Made by a program: the position numbers and the translations under genes. Positions 11,331 through 22,900 of a DNA stretch of 64,000 nt are shown here, piece by piece. Within the stretch, counting starts at the first letter, position 1. Each line of letters starts with the position of its first letter. The notes under the pieces are model-generated. The model was not told where the DNA came from. It saw only the letters and a list, made by a program, of their open reading frames with translations, and made no database searches. Source of the stretch: Aristolochia californica (Eukaryota; Streptophyta; Magnoliopsida; Piperales; Aristolochiaceae); the NCBI GenBank assembly GCA_029961685.1, contig JARWKL010000011.1:1552501-1616500 (forward strand). The letters are read 5' to 3'.

Positions 11331-11792
11331 GACTACTTTGAAAGTGATAAAAGAAAAAGTAAAAACCATGAATTTTACTTCTGGCTCCTATGAAGAGGAA
11401 AACAGGATAAAAACGGATGAACTAGAAGAGGATATGCAAAAAGTTCGGTGACAGAAATCTATCTACGAGCCACAGAAGATTTGAACGGCAAGAGTGTTCA
11501 GCCACGGCCTCTATATGGGTTTCAAAGTATCAATTTTCCGTGGGAACTCTGCAGCGTCGCGTTCATCTTCGCAGTCTGCCATTAGCCAACAGCGACCAGC
11601 ATTCTCAATGGGGACAAGCCTAGCCATCCGATCACTTGAAGGTTGCCAATCTGATCAATTAACTTCCGTTATCAAGGTTCCGTTTTTCGCACAAGTAAAA
11701 CAAGTCCCGTTTTCTCTCTCTAGTCTTGACGAGTATCGAGTATACCCAACTCGAGCAAAGCACTAGCTCAGAAGCTGCAAAACCCAAAACCC

Positions 11793-12191
11793 ATGAAACC
11801 CTGTATTGTGAGTCTTCCTCTGCCTTTCCAACGCCTCTTGGAACTGCTTGATAGTGGGTTTGAGGTTCGGAGGACAAAAGAAACAAAAATAATTCAATGG
11901 GAGGGAGGCATCGGTTTCCTACACGATTGGTTGATTCCTTTGACGACTGGGAGAGTGGTAACAGCAGCATTCCTGTTGATCATGGTATTCGACGCGTACA
12001 TGGTCGAGCCTTTCACAATTTCTATTACCCGCTACTTTTTTCAGTCGAGGGTTCCTTTTGTTGATCATGGGTTGGCTTTGCTTTGTTTCTTTCCAGGCGC
12101 TTTTTGTTCACTCTCAGGGTTAGTGCGTACTCAGAGGAAGAAGGAAAATCCCCGCAGTCTCCAGCATATGATCGACATTGAAAGCAACTGA
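11793..12191 (+). CDS. Unassigned ORF, 132 codons, doubtful
   Basis: ATG-initiated ORF beginning MKPCIVSLPLPFQRLLELL, with a possible membrane segment around codons 54-68 and a charged C-terminus. No recognised domain. The opposite strand also has an ORF over part of it (11659-11970), so the open frame may be chance. Listed because it is the best ORF in this gap. Confidence 0.12.
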   Translation: MKPCIVSLPLPFQRLLELLDSGFEVRRTKETKIIQWEGGIGFLHDWLIPLTTGRVVTAAFLLIMVFDAYMVEPFTISITRYFFQSRVPFVDHGLALLCFFPGAFCSLSGLVRTQRKKENPRSLQHMIDIESN

Positions 12192-13271
12192 AAGACTAAA
12201 AATTTATGTACTTTGTGCCTGCTGTTGCTCATATTATTGACAAGCAAAAGACAAAATATCGGATGAATTTATAATTTTTGGTCTTCGGTTGCAAGATGTT
12301 TGTGTGCAGTTCTCATTGCTGCAGTCGAATTTCATTTTTCTCGTTTCCACTTCTCCGCATATAAGCTTATTCTGCTCTTCACCCCATCGGTTTTACTAGG
12401 TTCATGTGTACATTTCTTAATTCTACCCGGTGTTAAGTGACGCAGGAAGAGTGGTGGATCTTCTCATAGAGGATGCTGTGACCAGTTTTCACTGCTCAAT
12501 GATCCAGCATAGCTCAACCTTCTTGTGTCAGTATTTCGGACATGTTTTGCTCTCCGCCTGCTCTGTTTTAATTCCTTTTCACTGTTCTTCCCTCTATCTG
12601 GATCGGATATGTTCGAAATGGGCAACCAAATCAGTAGTATGAAGCCTCAAATTTGTGAAATCCATTACTTTGACATCAGTGGAGAGGCCCCTGGGAGGAT
12701 TTTTATCAGCCCTTCTCGTACATTTTGTTGGTAAGTAGAACTCTACTGTACTGATCTTATGTCTCTTGACTCTGTTTGTTTGTGGTGTTTAGCATCTTTT
12801 ACTTTTTCTTGTGTCAATACAGCTCTCCTTTTTCAGTTGAATGCAAGTCTATAATTTTGAAATAAGATAAGAACATGGATAATATCATCTAGCATCAAGC
12901 TACATTGTGCAATCTTCTAAACCTGCTAGCTTCTCGTAGCTTCCATCCTTCTTTTATGCACGTTTCTAGGGTTTAGGTATGTAGTGTGTCAGTTAATTAT
13001 TATCTACTTCTAATGGTTTGAAGGTAATAGCATGACTTGTTCCTAGCCTGCTAATTGGTTCTTGAGAAATGGTTCCCTCGGATAATTCCTCTTCAAGGTT
13101 TATGTAGCTATATATGGTCTGTATCACTGTGGATCTAGCTGCAGTAACTACCTAAAATGCATGATGCAGTACTTTTGCCACTTCTTATCATGAGGGAATC
13201 AAAAGAAAAATTGCTTCTTGAGGCAAAAATAAGTTTGGAAGAGGTAATCAAGTTAGGCTCAGTCAGAGGTT

Positions 13272-13805
13272 AGATGTCACTCTCATCTAGTTTCGTTTGT
13301 ACTAATTCTAGGAAGGAAGCATCACCTGTTTCTGTTCACATCATGCAATTTGAGAATCGTACAAACTTTTTCTTGTATGAGAGTTTGCACATCCAAGTAT
13401 GCTCTAAAAGATGAATTGTCCTTTTTTTACTGCCTCAAATGTGTTTTATATAACCTATGATAGTTGGAAGAGTGAAGTGATGAATGATGGTTATTGTGAG
13501 GGAAATAATCTTATTGAATTGTAGTTTGCAATGAATTCACTTATGTCAGTCTCATGTAGTTTCTCTTGGACTAATTCTAGGAAGCAAGCATAACCAGTTT
13601 CTATTCATATTATCCAATTTGAGAATTGTACAAAATCCTCTATGTATGAGATTTTGTACACCCAGTATGTTGTCAAGGTTGAATTGTTTTTTGTTGCTTC
13701 AAAAATTACTTTGTTGTGTTTCTTAAAGCTTTATCTAACCTAGCATATTTGGAAGAGCGAAGTGATAAATGATTGTTATTGTGAGGGAAATATTCTTATT
13801 GAAAA
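13272..13805. repeat. Tandem duplication of about 260 bp
   Basis: The blocks 13272-13518 and 13544-13805 match along their length, sharing for example actaattctaggaag, caatttgagaat and ttattgtgagggaaat. Divergence is moderate, so the duplication is not recent. Confidence 0.7.
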
Positions 13806-15574
13806 CTTTTATGTCTAACATGTTATACGTTTGCAATGAATTGTTCAAAATCTATTACAACATGGATAAGTTCCGATTTGTGAATTTAAGATGTCATATC
13901 TTTACATTTTATGCTTGCTATATATACGTGATTACCACGTCCTCCATCAGATTATGGGTGCTAGAAACATTGAATTTGTCAATTCATATTTTGCAACTAG
14001 GTCATATTTTACTTTTTTAACTATGAAATCTTTTTCCTGTTTGTCCTTGAGTCATGTTTTGTGCGATTTGTATTTTTCTTGACTTCCTCTATTATAATGG
14101 AGCCATGTTCTGGTCCTTGTTTTAAACTATCACAAGGTTCATGAATCACTCTTAGATTGAGAAGCAACTTCTTGGCTTCAACATCTACTTGCTTCATCTA
14201 CACTTTTGGTATTTGACATTTTTATTTCATTGATGAAATCTACAGGTACTAATCTGAGCATTTTCAGACTATTCTGAGTTGGTTGTGAATGTCTCTCCTC
14301 TCTTAAATAGCTGGACAGAAATGATTTTGCAAGTGTCCATTCCCTTGTGCATTGGAAAGTAAAAGAATCTCACAGATGATATTAGCAACGAATATTCAGT
14401 GATAGTTTCTGGAGGGAACCTTTCTATCATTTGATTGATGTAAAAAAAAAAGGGTAAAAAACTCTAGTCTCTGTGATTGGTCAAAATCTCCTAAACCAAA
14501 GATGTAAATGAGTACTTCAGGAAATGGCAAACACAGAAGTTCTTTGTTTGATGGGAAATTCAGAGAAAACTCTGAGAGAGGAAGATTTGACAAAGATGGC
14601 TATGCAGTAGATGATTTTGCTGCAATTGTGACTTCTAAGTTGATTGAACCTCCCCATGATTCATGTCATAGTTCAGTTCATGTTGATTGAGAACAATTGA
14701 TGTTGTAGTGTGTTGTTTTTAAGATGTTTGAGGCGCTTGGTGATGGAAAGAAAAGGTATGTTGAGAGTGGAGAGTGGAGGAAATTAAGAGAGGGAGGTTG
14801 AGGTTGGTAGACAGGTAAGTTGCAATGTCAATCCTCTTGGTCTCTTGGGAAGAGATTGATGATATTCTTTTATTGCGAAAGGAAGAAGAAGAAAAAAAGA
14901 ACAGTTGTAATATAGTTGAAGTTCAACATTCATCTTGTACATAAATTTATTGATCTTGGCCGTCATTACATGTTTGAAGTTGGCTCAGGGAGCTAAAATA
15001 AGGGATATTCAGTCCTTGTTGTCTAATAGGGATGGAAACTTGCCCAATGCAAAATCGATTAGGGTTTGGTCTGGGTGAAATGAATTTAGAAAAATGTAGT
15101 GAAAGAAGGAAAAAGAAAAGCAACCAATACAACAATGATAAATATTGGTGAAAATTTGAACATCCTATGATTATGAATGCTCCTTTTCTGCTGTTGCTTC
15201 TTTTGTTTCAGCTTCTTTTGCTTCTTGGCTCTCATCCTGTGCTGCCTCCTCCTCTTTCTGAGACTCCCTTGGTACTGCAGCAGAGTTGGCTTCATCAAAG
15301 ATGCCTTAAGGACATGGCTGTAGCTTCCTTTCTCCTTGAACAATTGTACGAAATGGGCCTTGCAGTAAAGAACACCATCCATTGCAGCATAGGATGAAAG
15401 AGTGAGGACACAGCCTCCATGGGCACACTTGAACAGGATTTATGATATGATTCCCCTTCCAGAGTTACCTGTTACAGCTTCCAGAAAAAAAATTCAACAT
15501 TTCTCAAAACATGAGCACTAGTATGAGTTAGATTTTAAGAAATAATTTTAGCAAACAAGGAATAATTTCAACTG

Positions 15575-15845
15575 GATGAAAGGACAATCCAAGCCTCCAT
15601 GGAGGTTTAGACTCATCTTTGAGGAAAATCAAGACTCATTTAGGCCCTCTGATGTTTCTTAGCAGCATGTACTCAGAGAAGCCAATTCCCTAGCTGATTC
15701 TCTCGCCAAAGATGGCCTCTCTCTTTTGTCCTTTGTTTCTGAGTCTCCTTACCTATTGCTTGAATAGTCCTCTCTGTTTTGGATTGCTTTTAGCAGTTTA
15801 ATAAGATTTCCCCATTTGAAAAAAAATAAAAAATAAAAGAAAAAA
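15575..15845 (+). mobile_element. 5'-truncated LINE fragment (RNase H end, UTR and A-rich tail)
   Basis: Bases 15661-15765 read QHVLREANSLADSLAKDG in one frame, the typical C-terminal end of the RNase H domain in plant L1-type LINEs, followed by a stop, a short 3' UTR and an A-rich tail at about 15820-15845. The 5' end is approximate. It sits inside the PLIM2 relic in opposite orientation. Confidence 0.6.
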
Positions 15846-17037
15846 GGAATCGGAGATCGGTGAACAAACTAAGTAATGTGATGGTTAATCTAGTTAGCTT
15901 TCATATCTCTGGTCATCATGATTTCTTTTTAGGTATGTACTAGACATCTCACAGAAGAATCTTGACAAAAAAGAAAAATTACCCCAAAATCATTCAATGT
16001 TTCATTTATTTTGTTCCAATGTATGAACATATTCCTAAAAATGCAGTAGTTATATGAATCTCTTATTAGCTCATATATATGAAAACTAAACTCATTTGGA
16101 TCAACACAAGAGAACAAAAAAAGTGACAGACCTTTTCTAGTAGATATGCTATTTTCTGTCTTGGGTCCCAGAGAAGAAGGAAGACAATTTGCTGGGCTGC
16201 CTACTTTGTGAGGTAAATGATCCAACTCATGTGTGAGCATTCTGGACAAGTAAAGTGAAGAAAAACTCCACTGCAGAAGATAATGTTACAACCTTCCAGA
16301 TCATTTGACTTTACAGAACATTTTTCATCTGGAAAGTCATAAAACTGCACACATGAGAAAATACCCACAAAAGAAAGAGAGAGAATCGGTTTCAAGTACT
16401 AGAAAACCCATGTAGGGAAAGAACAAGAAAAAGAAAAAAGGAATTGGAGATTGGTGAACAAACAAGGTAATATGATGCTTAATCTAGTTAACTTTCGTAT
16501 CTCTGGTCGTCATGATTTCTTTTTAGGTATGTGCTAGACATCTCACAGAAAAATCTTGGCAAAAGAGAAAATTACCCCAAAGTCATTGAATGTTTCATTT
16601 ATTTTGTTCCTATGTACGAACAAATTCTTAAAAATGCAGTAGTTATATGCATCTCTTATTAGCTCATATATATATGAAAACTAAACTCGTTTTGATCAAC
16701 ACAAGAGAACAAAAAAAGTGACAGACCTTTTCAAGTGGATATGCTGTTTTCTGGCAAGTGGCTCATTTTGTCTTGGGTCCCAGAGAAGAAGGAAGACAAT
16801 TTGCTGGCTACCTACTCTGTGAGGTAAATGATCCAACTCATGTGTGAGCACTCTGGACAAGTAAAGTGAAGAAAAACTCCATTGCTGAAGATAATGTTAC
16901 AACCTACCAGATAATTTGACTTTATAGGAGATTTTCCATCTGGGAAGTCATAAAATTGCACACATGAGAAAAATACCCACAAAAAAAAGAGAGAGAATCG
17001 GTTTCAAAGTATGAGAAAACCCATGTAGGGAAAGAGC
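15837..17037. repeat. Tandem duplication of about 590-610 bp within the PLIM2 relic
   Basis: Units 15837-16426 and 16427-17037 match throughout, sharing for example tgatttctttttaggtatgt, aaaatgcagtagttatat and aaacccatgtagggaaagag. The unit is intronic and carries no complete exon. It lies where the missing LIM2 exon would be expected. Confidence 0.8.
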
Positions 17038-17680
17038 GTAATCATCACGCTGGAAATTCTTGGAGAAACTTCCTGTCTCCTTGAAGAGCTGTTCAAAGTG
17101 AGGCTTGCAGGACAGGACTCCATCCATGGAAGAGTAGTTACTCATCTAAAGATATACATCATCAGCAGAATTAACGGAAAATAAAAAGATATACAACAAA
17201 TATAAATCATGCCAGGTTTATCTCAAGAACTTATTTCAAATGGGTCATACTGATTTCAACAATACAACACTTCTACCCAGAACAGCAAGAAAAAAAAACT
17301 TATCTGTGATCCTAAAACTAAAATACTGACCACAAGGATCCCTCCACAATGGCTGCATTTGAAGCAGGTCTTGTGATAGGACACACCATCAGCAGATAAC
17401 ATATCAACAATGTAAACGGTCCTATCACATACGTTGCACTTCTCCAGAGTCCCAGTGAAAGCCAGCTTGAAAAATCAAAACTCGAAGGAACAAACAAACA
17501 AACAGATGATAGTATGTAAACATGAAAGCCTCTGCAAAGGGGAAGGCCAGGTTCTTGGGTTCCAAACCCTCCACCCCCACTTATCTACTTGTAAAAATTA
17601 ATTCTCTGATTTAAAGAGTATCGGAATTGGTATCAGGTAACGTACCCTCCACCCTCTCTACCGTCTCCAATAAATGGGAA

Positions 17681-18000
17681 ATGGACCCCAGCCCAAGCAG
17701 CGAAGGCAGGGAAGACGACGACGACGAAGAAGAAGAACAGAAGAAAGGTCTCTGTGAATGGGACTTCCACCTCTCCACCCTCGTCTGCACCAATGCCGTT
17801 CAGTCCGCCGTCTCCGACACCCTCGGCGTCATGGAGATCGATCCTTCTGGCCAGATCCTCGCCACTGCTGGAATCGCTCGGAAAATTCGGATTGACAGTC
17901 TCAGGTCGTTGGTAGGAGAGAATGTGATCAAGATGGAGTCCGCGTAACAACGAAGTTGGATCACAGTTTCGCATGCGAGTCTTTATTCTTTAAGGCTAAT
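17681..18000 (+). pseudogene. RUP1/RUP2-like WD40 gene, 5' fragment
   Basis: RUP proteins are WD40 repressors of UV-B signalling, normally about 370-390 residues from a single-exon gene. Here an acidic start (MDPSPSSEGREDDDDEEEE) is followed by CEWDFHLSTLV, DTLGVMEIDPSGQILATAG and ARKIRIDSLRSL, matching the N-terminus of the family. The frame stops at 17947. One base out of frame, HSFACE near 17965 still resembles the next family segment, after which similarity ends. No WD40 propeller follows. I judge it a truncated relic. It lies head to head with the PLIM2 relic, about 200 bp away. Confidence 0.6.
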
Positions 18001-19932
18001 CGTGCGAATTCTCCCGAACCTTCTTGGGCTGAAACGAAGGACGAATCATATTCTCTTAAGAAATTCATGCAAGAAGTTCCGTGACTGTAGGTTTCGTATT
18101 TGAAGCTACAGTCATATAATAATTGCTTTCTGTCTTTCCGTTCATTATGGGAAATCGAACTGCTGGCTATCTAGGCCTGCTTGTTCTGCTTGGAAGAAAA
18201 AACAGTCTCTACAAAGAACCCCAAAGAAATAAAAGAAAGAAGAAATGAACACAATAGAAGAAAAGGTAAAGAAATATGCTCTGTTTGACAGTCGCCCGAG
18301 AAGAGAATTTAATAACAGCAGTAGCGTACAAAGAATGAGACAAGAGAAAAAACAGAGTGGTAAAGAAGTTCATCTTGGGGTTTGTTCAGGCCGATAATTT
18401 ATTCTTGAAAGGAAGAATTGGCGAACCTGGTCCTCAGTTCTTTGAATTCTTGGACTGAGCACGAAAACACCCTCGACGGTCGTCACCGAAGCACTTTATT
18501 CCGCAGAAACCTGTTTCGATATTGCTCTTCATACACGATGAAGCAGGAGAAGCATATGGGACAAAGTGGCCACCAGGGCCTGTCTGTTCCATATCCTTAA
18601 CCTGCCTCTTCGTGCATGGGAGATGGGAACGTTTAGAGAAGAAAACCAGAACGAGAACGGGAACGGTTTTGAAGAAATCTAATCTGAGCCTCGTATGAAT
18701 GCGCACGAGACTCGATTATTATAAGAAAGAACTCCATAACTTTTTAAGCCTTCTTAATGCGCATGGAAATGCGTTAGAAGTCGAAAAGAAATATAAGTTC
18801 TTAACCCAAAGTGATTAGAGTAAGGAGTTTCTCTTTAAATTCATTAAGACTAAAGATGTTTTAGAATGAGAACAAGCAAAAACTTAGAACCAAAGCTAAG
18901 GAAACTCTTCAAATATCTTCCTTTTTTTTATAATAATGAAAGAAGATGTAATATGATTAGTATTAAACAAAACAGAAAAGGGAAAAGAGAGTTTATTAGA
19001 AGAAAACTAGACAAAAAATAAAAATAAAAAATCTTGCTTTTAACTATGGTATATCAGGATACCTAAATGAAGCAACCTTTACTTGTGAAGGAGAAAGATA
19101 TTGATAGACAAAATTTTGGTGTAGTTGACATGAATGAAAGTTATGAAGAAACCTGGTGCTCAACCAACAACAATCCAGTGCTCTCTGAGTAGGTGATCAA
19201 GCAGAGGTTCTCACTTCATGAATAGTCCTGTAGATCCTTAAAGAAACATTTCAATCATCTGACTGAAAAATTAAAAGACATGTAATTCAGTTTCTTCATA
19301 ATAGTTCATTCTACAGCTTTATTTTTTATACTCCTAGTTCATTGCTGAGGATGCAAGCATTTTCATAAAACACTGATCATAGAACAAGATCCAGAAACTT
19401 TCTTTTACCAAGTCATCTGCAGCTCCCAACATTATTGATTATTACAAACAGCACTCCCAGGGACTAGGGTAGTCCTAGTTTCAGATTTTATAAGCACGCG
19501 TTCTTAATAATGAAGGGCTTTCATCGGTAACTAAAGCAAGCCCTTTGTCCTCACATCTTCCTACTACTCATTCTTCAAGATGTGAAATCCAGTGAACATT
19601 TTTTATTTGGTCTAGTTACCAATGATAATGTCAGTATCACCAATATGCATTTCCTATGGTACAATAACCACAGCAAACACAGGTGACTGCTTATGGAGCT
19701 TGGTGAGACTGAACATTCATTTTCAAATATCTGGAATTGAAGTGCAAAGGCTTCTACAGACTCGATGTAACCCTCGTATACTCAAAGGGAACAGAAAGAA
19801 CAAAGAAGTCTGAAATAATTGTAAAGGAAACAGAACTATGGAACATGGCAATCAGGACAAGGTTGCAAGAACTGTAACATGGTGCAACCTTAGCAGACTT
19901 CATTGGCTGGTCCCAGTAGAACATGCCGCACA
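18001..19932. other. Intergenic DNA, no gene recognised
   Basis: Short ORFs at 18418-18600 (plus) and 18434-18706 (minus) overlap each other and resemble no family I know. The remainder is AT-rich and would include the 3' UTR and terminator of the bHLH gene, which ends at 19933. Confidence 0.4.
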
Positions 19933-22900
19933 TTAAAACTTACCTATTACTGTTTGAAGGGCTTGTTTTATCATCCCTGCTGATGCCACTGCTGCTCCTC
20001 TGAACTGCATGCAAGGAAATTTGTGTATTCCATCAACAACAAGCACAATGTGAAAAACCAAATGATGTCATAAACGAGCCATTAAGTGAGAAGCTCATGA
20101 GCCAGTTCACCCAGGGAAATGTATCATACAATGATACAAACACTCAGCTCTGGGAACAACTCAGCCTACTACTTGAATTGAAACATCATGACACGGGACT
20201 GGATCACTACTCTTTTTCACTACTGAACGGTAATATCTTTTGACATTTTGTCTTTCCAACCCCAGAACAATTCAGGTTTCTTGGAGCTTTAATTTCAAGT
20301 AATGAGGCACACTAACAGTCGAGTTGCCCTGGATGAAGTCTTTCATGGGCTTCTCTAATAAGAGGCCGCTTGACATCTTTTTTGCAAAGGTAAACAGGAA
20401 AAACCTGGCTTCAGTCTCAAATATTCAGACCTTAGATTTAAGCATCAGAGCAAGGATTCCATCAGTAGTGGACGACTGGACTGTGTGAACGTCCAAATGA
20501 AGACTGCTTATTGCATCAACTATTTCAAGTAACAAACAGTCCCTCCATGGACATCTTAGTTCAACCGAGACCTCTTTATCAACAATAGTGACTGTTATGT
20601 CAGCCAAGCCATCTTTAGATACTACCCAATTGAGTTGTGCATCTGCTTCATCAATGTCAGAGGCTTTTCTCTTGTTTATGAGATTCTTTTTTTCATTAGC
20701 AACTGCATTATGTCCATAGTTGTCAGATGTCCTCTCCACTACATCAGGGTGTTTCCTTCTTTCTCTTGGTTCAGAGTCTGCAAATTCCTTACAAGTTTCC
20801 AACTCCTCAACCCTACTTTCAAGCTCTCTAAGGTACTCGATAGTGTCCCCAAGGATAGATGCCTTATCAATCTGCAAATAAATAAATAAATAAATAAATA
20901 AATAAATATAATCATAAAAAATATGTATGCCTATTTTCTCTTTTGGTGCAGGATCTTGAGCTGGTTGAATTGAATCGAGGACAAGTCTGTTTCATGTCAA
21001 GATAACAGCACCTAGGATTCCTAACCTAAGGATAGAACCATCCAAAGTTCAAGTTTCTTGTGCATTTTTTGAGTCACAATATCACCAAAAAGGGTCATTG
21101 TTAGCAGCTATCCATCATGGAGAAAATGGGCTCTCCAAGAATCGGAATATGTACACCAGTAGCCAAACTCCTGTAAACGAGGGTATGGCAATGATATGCC
21201 AACACCCTTTGTTTGAGTATAATGAGAAATTGATTAAGGAAAGAGAGAATCACACGAAAAAATTACATCAAGGCCAACCAAAAGAAAGGTTAGCCACTAA
21301 GTACACGATGCATAAAGAAATTCACCAGAATTGACATTTACAGAGAAGTACAAAACAATGAAATCGTCCCAAAATGCAACCAGGATGAGGAATCCATGCA
21401 CAAGAGACATTTAGCTGGTATCCACCACTTGACATCCCATGCTAAGCAAAAACCATTCTCAATATTCTAAGAACATTCCAGCTGATAACAGAATAAATAA
21501 ACTCTAAAAGACCCTTGTTAAAGAAATCCAATACAAAAACACTGAGAGCAAAGGTTAATCTAACATAGGAGATGATATTTATGTGTCAATTACCTTGCTA
21601 ATAGAAGGAATCAGTGACTGGAGAATCAGAAATTTTTCGTTCAACTTCTCTCGTCTCTTCCTCTCTGACAAGACATGGTTACTATTATAACCATACCCAT
21701 CCAAGTTCCTACTTCTCCCGGTGGCACCATTCTCATGCTGAGACATTAGGGACCTGCCATGCATCCATGAAACTTCAACTAAAACCCTTTTCAATATATT
21801 CTGTGATGTACCATTACAAATCTGCAGCACGGGACCATCTAAGTCTTTCATCCAGCTTGAAAAGCTTGAAGAACAAGAAACATTTAAAATGGAAGGCTTA
21901 TCAACCAAATGTTGTGAGTTTCTAAAAACGGCTGCCAATGTCCTTGAATAGTGACAGTCATTTGTTTCAAGATCCAGAAAACTAAGTTTAGTATGGTTGC
22001 ACTCTTGAAGTGCTTGTAAATAATCATTATACTTTTCACAGGAGGCAGCGTTTTCAACAGCTGCAAAGGATTGAGATATGCAATCACTTGAGTTGATATT
22101 GCCAAAGTCATCGTCCACGTATTGCCAATTTTGGAGTTGAGAGTTTCCATTTAAACCATCTGCCATGAAAGAATCTTCAGTCTCTGGATTAGCCCCGCCA
22201 GCAGTAGAAATATCATCTGATGAACCAGTTTTTAACTCATCATTCTGCATTTCTTCAATTGGATTCAATTCTGCTTCTTCTTTAGGTGTGGACTGATGAG
22301 AAAAAGTTGATGGATAATCCTTGGATTCCATTCCACATCCAGGTACTCCATGGTCAACTTCAGCTAATATCTGGTCATCTTCTTTCTCAAAATTCCTGTG
22401 GTTGGATGTAGATTGCTCATAGCAGAGAAGCTTTGGAAAGTCTAAAAATGTGGTTGTGATTTGTTGAATGAGAGCAGGGTCCTCTGAGAACTTCACAGAG
22501 ACATAATCATAATCAAAGAAGATCATTTTGTTATACCCAGAAAATGACACTCACTAAAGATCACTGTGCCATCTAGATAAACTGTATAGACTTCTCACCA
22601 GTTCAGTCACACCAAGCTCCAGAACACCACCCATAAGAGGAAAGCATGCGACTGTCTGCAAATTTTGAAAATAAATTGCATTAGTTACCGAAGATATATT
22701 CACAACATGAAATGGAAAAACTCTAAAGGCACTAAAACTCTTTAAATTGTATGACATATTGCTGCAACCAGGACCTAGTGCAGTCATCTTTCTCTCTCTC
22801 TCTCTCTCTCTGAGATAATGCATCGCTCATTAGTTTAGGTATAAATACTAGGTTGAAACTACCAATGAACTCTCCAATTGGACAATCCAACTCACAAAGT

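Larger units (their letters stand above)
11331..15170. other. Region without a recognised gene; some unassigned ORFs
   Basis: The longest ORF is 11793-12191 on the plus strand (132 codons, one hydrophobic stretch near GRVVTAAFLLIMVFDAYMV). I do not recognise it. A short exon-like segment at 12618-12731 ends in a good donor (TGTTG|gtaagt) but has no family match that I know. A smaller ORF at 14508-14690 is also unassigned. The rest is AT-rich and contains one tandem duplication, listed separately. Confidence 0.4.
15171..17465 (-). pseudogene. PLIM2-type two-LIM-domain protein, decayed
   Basis: PLIM2/WLIM proteins bundle actin. Exon 1 (17331-17465) encodes AFTGTLEKCNVCDRTVYIVD and then CFKCSHCGG, but the expected ATG is CTG. 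Exon 2 (about 17050-17145) encodes MSNYSSMDGVLSCKPHFEQL and ends FSKNFQ, where an extra C displaces the donor (CCAG|C|gtgat). The exon for the first half of LIM2 was not found. The next exon starts at 15468 (VTLEGESYHKSC); one base is missing in the zinc-ligand motif at 15428-15435 (TGTTCAAG where TGTTTCAAG is expected), and the frame then resumes as AMDGVLYCKAHFVQLFKEKG. A further frame change precedes the acidic tail (ESQKEEEAAQDESQEAKE), which stops at 15171-15173. A LINE tail and a 590-bp duplication occupy the middle. Start loss, two frame breaks and a missing exon make this a pseudogene. Confidence 0.8.

Noticed and set aside
17333..17465. PLIM2 exon 1 using CTG as a real non-AUG start
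   Set aside because: Later frame breaks and a missing exon prevent a working protein even if translation began there.
18418..18706. Overlapping ORFs on both strands
   Set aside because: Neither resembles a known protein, and nothing around them suggests a gene.
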